From Brevundimonas lenta (GTDB taxonomy: Bacteria > Pseudomonadota > Alphaproteobacteria > Caulobacterales > Caulobacteraceae), in contig NZ_JACIDM010000002.1 of the NCBI RefSeq assembly GCF_014196335.1, positions 186,001 through 250,000 of the forward strand: a DNA stretch of 64,000 bases, in the 5' to 3' direction. Positions 34,533-42,424 of this stretch are shown one piece after another (positions within the stretch are counted from its first letter, which is position 1; every line of letters starts with the position of its first letter). The notes under the pieces are model-generated. The model did not search any database, was not told where the DNA came from, and was given only the letters and a program-made list of their open reading frames with translations. Position numbers and translations under genes: made by a program.

Positions 34533-37500
34533 ATGCCGACCGTCACCAGCGATTTCGTGATCGATATGAACGACTTCAGCCGCGCGCGGCTGGCTGCGGT
34601 CCTCCAGGCCGGGCAGTCGGTGTCGACGTCGGCGACGCAAGCCGTGATCAACGCGCTCGATCCCGACGGCTACGCCATCCAGTTGATCTTCACCGGCACC
34701 GGCCTCGGCGGTTTCACCGCCAGGGGCGTGCCGACCACCGGCACGATCACCGGCTTCCGCATCGAGCAATCCGGCGACCTCGTGCTGGGCCTCGCCGGGC
34801 TGTCGGTTTCGGCCAGCGCCCTGAACGCGGTCCTCGCCGGCAGCGACGACGCCGCCTTCTGGAACCTGCTGTACGGCGGGGCGGACACCATCACCGGCGC
34901 CGGGACCTGGGGCGTCGCCAACAGTCTGTACGGACACGGCGGCAACGACACCATCAACGGCGGATCCGGCGGCGACCTGCTGAGCGGCGGCGCCGGCGAC
35001 GACGTGATCACCGGCGGCGACGAAATCGATCCCAGCGGCGCCAGCTACGGCGACGGCATCGACGGCGGCGCGGGCGCCGACACCCTGCGCGGCGGCGTCG
35101 GCCGCGACGTCCTCGTCGGCGGCGATGGAGCCGATCTGATCGAGGGGGATGCCGGCAACGACATCCTGTACCACGACGGCGACGGGCTCACCTCGGGTGA
35201 AACCGTTCTCCAGCTGGGTCCGGAGTATGGCAACATGGCCATTCCGGTCCGTTTCTACCTCGCCGCAGACCGGCGGGCGGAGGACGGTTCCGTCGATACC
35301 CTGAACGGGGGCGCGGGCGACGACTTCATCTATCTGGGCGCCGGCGACTCCGCTGACGGCGGCGATGGCGCGGACTCCGTCGAGGTCAATTTCCGCGGCC
35401 GCAACAGCGCCCTCACCCTGGATATGACCGCCGGAGCCGCAGCCGCGATCACGGCGGTTGCGGGCGGGAGCTTCGCCAACGTCGAACGCTTCGACGTCGT
35501 CGGCACCCTGTTCAACGACATCATCACGGGCGGTGCTGAAAGCACCATCCTGTACGGCGAGGCGGGCGAGGACCGCATCGACGGCGGCGCAGGCAATGAC
35601 AGCATCGCCGGCAGCGCCTTCACCAACTCCAGCCGCATCGGCAACGTCTGGGGCTCCCGCTTCGACGACGGCCAGCGCGACGAACTGTTCGGCGGAGAAG
35701 GCAACGACGCCGTCAGCGTCGGCCTGCTGGACTACGCCGACGGCGGCGCCGGCGGCGACTCCCTGCTGGTCAGTCTGGATGGACTGGACGAGGGCGTCTC
35801 AATCGAATTCTCCGCCGGTTTCGAGTTTGACATCCTGGCCCTGGTGACCGGCGGGACCTACGTGAATTTCGAAACGATCTCCGCGCTTCATACGACCGAA
35901 TACCGCGACGTTATCCGCAGCATCGGGATCACCAGCATCCATACCTTCGGCGGGGATGACCTCGTTTACGCGGGCGACGCCAACAACACCGTCAGCATGG
36001 GAGACGGCGACGACGTGGCCTACGCCATGGGCGGCATCGACCTTGTGTTCGGCGGCTTCGGCGATGACCGGCTGTACGGCGGCGCGGGCTCGGACACCCT
36101 CTACGCCGACATCGACTACGACCCGAACCAGGCGGCCGGTTCGGGCGCCGACTTCCTCGACGGCGGAGAGGGGAACGACACCCTCTACGGCGGCGCGGGC
36201 GACGACGTGCTCGTCGGCGGGGCGGGCGGCGACCGGATTTACGGTGAAGGCGGGACCGACACCGTCTCCTACGACGGCTCGACCGTCGGCGTCAGCGTTC
36301 AGCGCTCGCCGAACGGCTCCGATCCGCAGACGGGGCTGCAGGCCTGGACCTATTTCGCGTCGGGCGGCGACGCCCAGGGCGACATGCTGGACGGCGTCGA
36401 GGGGATCATCGGTTCGGGACAGAACGACACCCTGACCGGCTTCGGCCGGGCCGACGGCGCCGGCGGCGCCGACACGATCGAGGGCTCCCATCTCGCGGAC
36501 ATCCTGCTGGGCGGCGCGGGCGACGACACCCTGCGCGGCCTGGACGGCGCCGACACCCTGAACGGCGGCGAAGGCAATGACATCGTCGGCTACAGTCGCA
36601 CGTCCTCGGGCGCCGGAACGGTCGGCGTCACGGTCGATCTGCGCATCCAGGGCGTGGCGCAGGACACCGGCCACGGCTCAGACACCCTGATCAGCGTCGA
36701 GGGCGTGGTCGGCAGCATCCATGCCGACGTGCTCCACGGCGACGACCAGGCCAACTACATCCAGGGCGCCGGCGACGGCAGCCTGCCGGGCTCGGGCCCC
36801 TACCAGGGCGACCAGCTGTTCGGACACGGCGGCGACGACGTTATCGTCGGCGACGGCGCGGCCGCAGGGCTCGGCTACACCCCGGGCGACGGCGTTTCCC
36901 GCGGCTACGACCTGATCTCGGGCGGCGACGGCAACGACACCATCACCGCCGGCAACGGCGCGGACGTGGTCACCGGCGACGCCGGCGACGACATCATCTT
37001 CGGCGAGTGGGACGCCGACACGCTCGACGGCGGCGCCGGAAACGACAAGATCGACGGCGGCTCGATGAACGACATCATCACCGGCGGCGACGGAAACGAT
37101 CGCCTGACCGGCGGTTCGGGCGCCGATGCGCTCGACGGCGGCGCCGGAACTGACACGGCCGTTTTCTCGGGCGTCCGTGCGGACTACGCCTTCGCCTTCC
37201 TGCCCGGCGGCGAACTGCAGATCACCGGGCCCGACGGCGTCGACGTTCTGACCAATGTCGAACGGCTGCAGTTCTCGGACGGCCTGTTCGATCCGAACGG
37301 CCACGCCCTGCCGACGGAGATCCTCGGCACCCCCAACGCCGACACGCTCAACGGCACGGCCGGCCGCGACGACATCCAGGCCGGAGCGGGCGATGACCTG
37401 ATCACCGGCGGCGGCGACAACGACACCATCGACGGCGGCGCCGGCTTCGATACGGCCGTCTTCTCCGACGGCCCGGCGGGCGTGGTTTCGAGCAACGGCG

Positions 37501-39245
37501 TGGGCGTGACCGGCCTCGACGGCTCCGACAGCCTGACGAACGTCGAACGCCTGCGCTTCGGCACGACCGACCTGCTGGTCTCGGCCCTGCTCTTCTCGAA
37601 CAGCGTCGGCAGCAGCGCCGGCGAGACCCTGATCGGAAGCTCCTCGTTCGAGGGCCTGTTCGGGCTCGGCGGCGACGACACCCTGAACGCGTTCGACGGC
37701 GACGATACGCTCGCGGGCGGCGCGGGCGTCGATGTCCTCAACGGCGGAAACGGCTTCGACACGGCGGACTACACCTCGGCCGCGGCCGGGGTCACCGCCC
37801 GTCTCGACACCATGCGCTCGACCAATGACGGTGACGGCGGCACGGACACCTTCACCTCCATTGAGGCCATCACCGGCTCCGCCTTCAACGACCTGCTCGT
37901 CGGCGGAGCGCTCGGCGACACGCTGAAGGGCGGCCTCGGCGCCGACACCCTGCTCGGCCAGGGCGGCAACGACGTCCTGTGGGGCGGCGCGGGCGCCGGC
38001 AACACCCTGCAGGGCGGCCTCGGCGACGACCGCTATGTGCTGGAGGCGCTGGACTCCGTGGTCGAGGTCGACGGCCAGGGCACGGACACGGTCGAGGCGC
38101 GCATCAACGCCTACAACCTCGCCAACAACGTCGAGAACCTGATCTACACGGGCGCCGGAAACTTCTCCGGCACCGGAAATGCGCTCAACAACGTCATGAC
38201 CGGCGGGGCGGGCGACGACCTGCTCCGCGGTCGCGGCGGCGTCGACACCCTCGTCGGCGGCGGCGGCATCGACACGGCGGACTATTCGCAGGCCGCGGCG
38301 GGCGTGCACGCCCGTCTCGACAACATGCGGGCGGTCAACGACGGGGACGGAAGCACCGACACCTTCACCTCGATCGAGGCCATCCTCGGCTCCGCCTTCA
38401 ACGACACTCTCGTCGGCGGCGCGCTCGGCGACCGCCTCAGCGGCGGTCTCGGCGCCGACACGCTGCTCGGCTTCGCGGGGAACGACATCCTCGCCGGCGG
38501 TCAGGGGCTGGCCAACCAGCTGCAGGGCGGGCTGGGCGACGATCTGTATGTGCTCGACGCCTACGACACGATCGTCGAGATCGCCGGTCAGGGCCACGAC
38601 ACCATCGAGGCTCACGTCGGGGCCCACGTCATGGCCGCCAACATCGAGGACATGTTCTACGTCGGGAACAACAAATTCTACGGCACCGGCAACGCCGGGA
38701 ACAACACCATCACCAGCGGCATCGGCGACGACATCCTCAAGGGGATGGGCGGCTCCGACCGGCTGTTCGGCGGCGCGGGATACGACGAGGTCCACGTCCG
38801 CGGAACCCAGGCCCAGTACACGGTGACCACCGAGGGCTCGGGCTGGCGCATCGTCGACACCGTCGCCGGCCGCGACGGGACCATCTACGTCGAGAGCATC
38901 GAGGCGGTGCGCTTCCTCACCGGCAACACCAAGACGGTGCTGACCTACACTCACGGCGCCGCCGCGCCGGAGCCGTCGGCCAAGGACGCCGGGCCGCTGG
39001 TCTCGCCGCTTCAGGACGACGACGCCTTCGTCCTGCCGGCCCTGGCCGACAAGGCGGGGCCGCTGGTCCTGCCCGTGCAGGACGACCTCGCCTTCGACGG
39101 CGCGGACGCCGGCGGCGGTATGGAGACCGGCTTCACCGGCTTCCACGGCTTCGGCGACGCGCCGCTGTTCATCGGCGGGATGTTCGGACCGCACATCGAT
39201 GACCACAGCTTCGACGCCGGCTCGATGCGCGACTGGATCGTCTGA
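34533..39245 (+). CDS. Large RTX calcium-binding protein (about 1570 residues)
   Basis: Putative type I secreted, calcium-folded protein. Residues 1-125 form a non-repeat N-domain (MPTVTSDFVIDMNDFSRARLAAVLQAG). After it come many clusters of GGxGxDxLx nonapeptides separated by beta-rich linkers such as FVxVERLQFSDG and GVTARLDTMRSTNDGDGGTDTFTSIEAI. Two near-duplicate modules occupy about 1080-1420. The end module (VRGTQAQYTVTTEGSGWRIVDTVAGRDGT) matches the end of the RTX gene at the left edge. The tail repeats AGPLV-P-QDD-AF twice, then ends GSMRDWIV. GGGGGA precedes the ATG. No catalytic domain was seen; adhesin, S-layer-like or matrix roles are possible. Confidence 0.92.
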   Translation: MPTVTSDFVIDMNDFSRARLAAVLQAGQSVSTSATQAVINALDPDGYAIQLIFTGTGLGGFTARGVPTTGTITGFRIEQSGDLVLGLAGLSVSASALNAVLAGSDDAAFWNLLYGGADTITGAGTWGVANSLYGHGGNDTINGGSGGDLLSGGAGDDVITGGDEIDPSGASYGDGIDGGAGADTLRGGVGRDVLVGGDGADLIEGDAGNDILYHDGDGLTSGETVLQLGPEYGNMAIPVRFYLAADRRAEDGSVDTLNGGAGDDFIYLGAGDSADGGDGADSVEVNFRGRNSALTLDMTAGAAAAITAVAGGSFANVERFDVVGTLFNDIITGGAESTILYGEAGEDRIDGGAGNDSIAGSAFTNSSRIGNVWGSRFDDGQRDELFGGEGNDAVSVGLLDYADGGAGGDSLLVSLDGLDEGVSIEFSAGFEFDILALVTGGTYVNFETISALHTTEYRDVIRSIGITSIHTFGGDDLVYAGDANNTVSMGDGDDVAYAMGGIDLVFGGFGDDRLYGGAGSDTLYADIDYDPNQAAGSGADFLDGGEGNDTLYGGAGDDVLVGGAGGDRIYGEGGTDTVSYDGSTVGVSVQRSPNGSDPQTGLQAWTYFASGGDAQGDMLDGVEGIIGSGQNDTLTGFGRADGAGGADTIEGSHLADILLGGAGDDTLRGLDGADTLNGGEGNDIVGYSRTSSGAGTVGVTVDLRIQGVAQDTGHGSDTLISVEGVVGSIHADVLHGDDQANYIQGAGDGSLPGSGPYQGDQLFGHGGDDVIVGDGAAAGLGYTPGDGVSRGYDLISGGDGNDTITAGNGADVVTGDAGDDIIFGEWDADTLDGGAGNDKIDGGSMNDIITGGDGNDRLTGGSGADALDGGAGTDTAVFSGVRADYAFAFLPGGELQITGPDGVDVLTNVERLQFSDGLFDPNGHALPTEILGTPNADTLNGTAGRDDIQAGAGDDLITGGGDNDTIDGGAGFDTAVFSDGPAGVVSSNGVGVTGLDGSDSLTNVERLRFGTTDLLVSALLFSNSVGSSAGETLIGSSSFEGLFGLGGDDTLNAFDGDDTLAGGAGVDVLNGGNGFDTADYTSAAAGVTARLDTMRSTNDGDGGTDTFTSIEAITGSAFNDLLVGGALGDTLKGGLGADTLLGQGGNDVLWGGAGAGNTLQGGLGDDRYVLEALDSVVEVDGQGTDTVEARINAYNLANNVENLIYTGAGNFSGTGNALNNVMTGGAGDDLLRGRGGVDTLVGGGGIDTADYSQAAAGVHARLDNMRAVNDGDGSTDTFTSIEAILGSAFNDTLVGGALGDRLSGGLGADTLLGFAGNDILAGGQGLANQLQGGLGDDLYVLDAYDTIVEIAGQGHDTIEAHVGAHVMAANIEDMFYVGNNKFYGTGNAGNNTITSGIGDDILKGMGGSDRLFGGAGYDEVHVRGTQAQYTVTTEGSGWRIVDTVAGRDGTIYVESIEAVRFLTGNTKTVLTYTHGAAAPEPSAKDAGPLVSPLQDDDAFVLPALADKAGPLVLPVQDDLAFDGADAGGGMETGFTGFHGFGDAPLFIGGMFGPHIDDHSFDAGSMRDWIV

Positions 39246-39550
39246 CGAATCCGGGTGACGACCGGGCGGCCGCAGGGCCGTCCGGTCCGTCCTCGTCGTC
39301 GGTTCCGGATTTGGCTGTGCGGTCAGTCCAGTGCCAACTTGTCGGCGTAACAGGCTGATTCGGAAGCGAGCTTCGTAAAGCCGCTCTCATTCGAGCGCCG
39401 GCGCTTCCGGGCCCCGCAAGTTCGGACCGCAAATCGCCAGCTTTCCGCGCCGCCGTCTGATGCACAGCGGCGTCCTGGATCAGGCCCTGCTGCTGGCGCG
39501 GCCGGGCTCATGACCGCTTCGATCATCGCCGTGGATAGCAGTCCGTCGCT
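39246..39550. other. Gene-free stretch after the RTX gene
   Basis: No credible gene. A stem-loop ACCGGGCGGCC/GGCCGTCCGGT (39261-39286) just past the RTX stop may end its transcript, although no U tract follows. The rest is unstructured and somewhat less GC-rich. It separates the RTX gene from the convergent peptidase-like gene. Confidence 0.5.
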
Positions 39551-40843
39551 CTAGCTCGCGACCACAGCCTCCAGCAGACGTCGGAACCCCTCGGCCGCGG
39601 CGAGGGTGGCCGGCGGGTTGAGGCAACGCTCGTCGTCCTCGGCGACGTGGTGGTAGCGATGGATGCCGAAGACGCCGGCGGCGGGCGCATAGCCGGCCTT
39701 GATGACCTCCTCGAGCTCACCGGCCGCGAGTACGGCGCTGGAGACGGGCGCCTCGTACCCCGCCTGGCCGGCGAAGATGGAGCGGGCGAGTGGCAGCAAC
39801 CCGGGGCTGACGGACAGGAAACGCTGACTGTCGACGCTCGGCAACGGCGACGGGTGACCCGGAATGTCGTGCCAGTCGCGGGCCGCGACATTCGCCCCGA
39901 GGTGAAGCCAGAAGCGCGTCGCCTCAGGCGGAGGCGCGATCTGCTTCATCGCCTCGGCGGCGCCCAGGTATTCGTACTCGTGCCCGGTGTTGCAGATGAA
40001 GGCGAGGTTGTAGTCCCGAAGCGCGGTCGTGGCCCAGCGGGCCAGGTGTAGCCAGGCCGCGACGCCCGGGCCGCGTTCGGCGGCGCAGGTGAACCAGCCG
40101 GATCGCGGCGTCGAGATGGCCAGCCACCGGTCCTTGCCGCGATCGAGGCGGCCGACGAAGTTGAAGGCGGGACGCGTGCCGCCCTGACCCTCTATCGAAA
40201 GGCGGGCGTCCCGACCTTCGATCGCCATTCCCAGGAAAGCGCTGGCGTGCTCAGGCGCGATCAGGGCGACGGGGCCGGGGAACATCGGCCGCCGGCCGTC
40301 GGCGTTCAGGGCGATGACCTTGCCGGTCGGGCCGTTCGTGATCACGACCGCGGCCTTGGCGCCGGCGGCGAAGGCCGCTTCGATCGGGCCGCGGACAGGT
40401 CTCGGCAGAGCCGAGGACCAACGCCCGTGCGGCAGGTCGATCAGGGCGATGGCTCCGGCCATGGCTCCCTTGAATCGTCCCTGGCCATCGACCCGGACCA
40501 GCGGGCCGACGGCGCCGTCGGGACCTGTCGGGATGACGATGGGCTGCGGCAGGACCGGAGCGCGTGCGTCGCCGCTGACCAGTTCGGCGCGGGAGGCCTC
40601 GAAAAAGGGTGTCTGGAAGGTCTGCCGTTCCAGTACGTAGCCGGCCTGCTCCAGTTCGCCCGCCAGCCATTCGCCGCAGGCGGTGTCGCCGGCGCCGCCG
40701 GCACGCTTTTCGCCGAAGCCGACGTAGCGAACCAGATCTGCCTCGATCCGGTCGCTCGAAGGCGCGGCCGCCTGGAGGCTCGCGGCGCCGACCGGCAGAA
40801 GGGCGCCCGCGCCAAGGAACGTCCGTCTGCTGGTGTCGATCAT
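39551..40843 (-). CDS. M28-like peptidase homologue with degenerate metal site (Tat-exported)
   Basis: 430 residues; the start has GGAGG before ATG and opens a Tat signal (SRRTFLGAGALLPVGAASLQAA). A PA-type insert (about 130-220, GAIALIDLPHG...AAVVITNGPTGK) sits in an M28 frame. The first metal-ligand block, normally H-x-D...D-N-x-S-G, reads STPRSGWFTCAAERGPG and has lost His and Asp. GHEYEYLGAAEAM and the late HHVAEDDE remain. Catalysis as a zinc aminopeptidase is therefore doubtful. ATG overlaps the TGA of the MFS gene (ATGA), so they are co-translated. It may be a binding protein or use another chemistry. Confidence 0.75.
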   Translation of the reverse strand: MIDTSRRTFLGAGALLPVGAASLQAAAPSSDRIEADLVRYVGFGEKRAGGAGDTACGEWLAGELEQAGYVLERQTFQTPFFEASRAELVSGDARAPVLPQPIVIPTGPDGAVGPLVRVDGQGRFKGAMAGAIALIDLPHGRWSSALPRPVRGPIEAAFAAGAKAAVVITNGPTGKVIALNADGRRPMFPGPVALIAPEHASAFLGMAIEGRDARLSIEGQGGTRPAFNFVGRLDRGKDRWLAISTPRSGWFTCAAERGPGVAAWLHLARWATTALRDYNLAFICNTGHEYEYLGAAEAMKQIAPPPEATRFWLHLGANVAARDWHDIPGHPSPLPSVDSQRFLSVSPGLLPLARSIFAGQAGYEAPVSSAVLAAGELEEVIKAGYAPAAGVFGIHRYHHVAEDDERCLNPPATLAAAEGFRRLLEAVVAS

Positions 40844-42192
40844 TGCGATGCCTCCTGGCGGTTCGGCTGGGAAATTTGCAGGCGGTCGGTCGTACGGCTG
40901 TTCGCCGGCAGGTGGCGGCCGAGCATGATCACGCTGATGAACGAAATCGCGCACATCGCCGCCAGATAGATCGAGATCGGCACGGTGTCCTGGTATCGGG
41001 CGAACAGGGCAGTGGCGACTATGGGGGCGAACCCGCCTCCGACAACAGAGCCGATCTGGTAGCCGAGCGACGCTCCGGAATAACGCACTGATTTGGGGAA
41101 CAGCTCAGCAAACAGCGCGGCCTGCGGGCCGTACATCATGCTGATGAAGGCGAGCTGGACCGTGACGGCGAGGATGATGGCCGTCGGGGAGGCTGTCCCG
41201 ATCAGCGGGAAGGCCACGAACGCCCAGATGCCGGACAGCAGAGCGCCGGCCAGGAAGATCCCGCGCCGGCCAAAGCGGTCTGAAAGCGCCCCGCAGCCTA
41301 TCAGGAACGGAACCATCAGGACGCTTCCGACCATGACGGCCATCAGCAGGATGTTGCGATCGATGCCCAGGCTGGTTGTGCCGTAAGCCACCACATAGGT
41401 GATGGCGACATAGAAGCAGGTGTTGTTGGCGACGAAGGCCCCGCCCGCGAGCAGGATGGCGCGCCAGTGACCGCGGGCGACCTCGGCGAGGGGCGAGCGG
41501 CGCCGCTCCCCAGCCACCGGCGGCGGGGCGGCTTCACCTTCGCCGGCCGGTTCTGACACGCCGAGATGCAATGCCATGCCGATGAAGATCAGGCCCACGC
41601 TGGCCACGAAGCCGATGCGCCACCCCCAGCTCATGAATACGTCGTCGGAGGTCAGGGCGCCGACGATCAGGAAGACGCCATTGGCGACCACCACGCCCAG
41701 CGGCACGCCGACCTGGACAAAGCTGCCGTAGAAGCCGCGCCGATTCTCGGGAGCGCTCTCGATGGCCAGCAGGGCGGCGCCGCCCCATTGGCCGCCGACC
41801 GCGAGGCCCTGGGCGAACCGTAGGGCCACGAGCAGGAGAGGCGCCAGGATCCCGACCTGGCCATAGCCGGGCAGGAATCCGATCAGGGTGGTCGAGCCGC
41901 CCATCAAGAACATGGCGACGACCAGGGCCCGCTTGCGCCCGTGAATGTCGCCGAAATGTCCGAACAGCATGCCGCCGAGCGGGCGTGCGATGAAACCCAC
42001 GGCGAAGGTGCTGAAAGACGCGATCTGCGCCACCAACGGCGGCAGGTCCGCCGGGAAGAACAGGTGTGGAAACACCAGGGCGGCGGCCGTGCCGTAGATG
42101 AAGAAGTCGTACCATTCGACCGCGGCGCCGGCCGACGCCATGACGGCGATCTTCAGCCCGGGGCCGCTACGGGATTCGCGTGTTTCTGACAT
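40840..42192 (-). CDS. MFS transporter, metabolite:H+ symporter (MHS) family
   Basis: 450 residues, twelve membrane segments. It starts ...GLKIAVMASAGAAVEWYDFFIYGTAAALVF, the MHS (ShiA/ProP/KgtP-like) signature, followed by the loop 2-3 motif GHFGDIHGRKRAL and RFAQGLAVGGQWGGAALLA. Such carriers import organic acids, shikimate, proline or aromatic acids with protons. It is divergent from the TonB receptor, and the shared gap holds a perfect TTGT-N3-ACAA operator. Together they suggest uptake of one organic substrate across both membranes. Confidence 0.9.
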   Translation of the reverse strand: MSETRESRSGPGLKIAVMASAGAAVEWYDFFIYGTAAALVFPHLFFPADLPPLVAQIASFSTFAVGFIARPLGGMLFGHFGDIHGRKRALVVAMFLMGGSTTLIGFLPGYGQVGILAPLLLVALRFAQGLAVGGQWGGAALLAIESAPENRRGFYGSFVQVGVPLGVVVANGVFLIVGALTSDDVFMSWGWRIGFVASVGLIFIGMALHLGVSEPAGEGEAAPPPVAGERRRSPLAEVARGHWRAILLAGGAFVANNTCFYVAITYVVAYGTTSLGIDRNILLMAVMVGSVLMVPFLIGCGALSDRFGRRGIFLAGALLSGIWAFVAFPLIGTASPTAIILAVTVQLAFISMMYGPQAALFAELFPKSVRYSGASLGYQIGSVVGGGFAPIVATALFARYQDTVPISIYLAAMCAISFISVIMLGRHLPANSRTTDRLQISQPNRQEASQ

Positions 42193-42254
42193 TCACTCCC
42201 CGACGTTCTTGAAGACGTCTGGGGAGAGGGAACGCCCCCGTTGAGGGGCGTGTC

Positions 42255-42275
42255 AAGTTTTGTACGACAAAACTT
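42255..42275. promoter_or_regulatory. Candidate GntR operator A (MFS / TonB receptor)
   Basis: Perfect inverted repeat: nine-base arms AAGTTTTGT and ACAAAACTT around ACG. It lies 62 bases before the MFS start and 149 before the TonB-receptor start. Fits the T-N-G-T-N3-A-C-N-A pattern typical of FCD-type GntR proteins. Confidence 0.65.
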
Positions 42276-42424
42276 CGATCATTGTCCGAGCTGTCTCGGA
42301 TGGGGCTGATGGGTCTGTAGCCAGACGAGGGCCGAAGATCCGCAGGGCGAGCAGATCGCCAGTGTCGTACCGCCATCAGCCGGCACCAAAAAGCCGGCGC
42401 TAAAACATCAGGGGAGGAAAAGGC

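Noticed and set aside
36678-39206. 842-codon open frame antisense to the large RTX gene
   Set aside because: Mirror of the repetitive GC-rich RTX code on the other strand (Val/Ala/Gly-rich, no domain); the RTX frame has clear repeats and a proper start.
34533-39245. CRISPR or tandem DNA repeats in the RTX region
   Set aside because: Repeats are degenerate nonapeptide codons in frame, without constant-length repeats and unique spacers; no cas genes in the window.
39323-39526. 67-codon ORF in the gap after the RTX gene
   Set aside because: No SD, no recognisable motif; composition gives no sign of selection.
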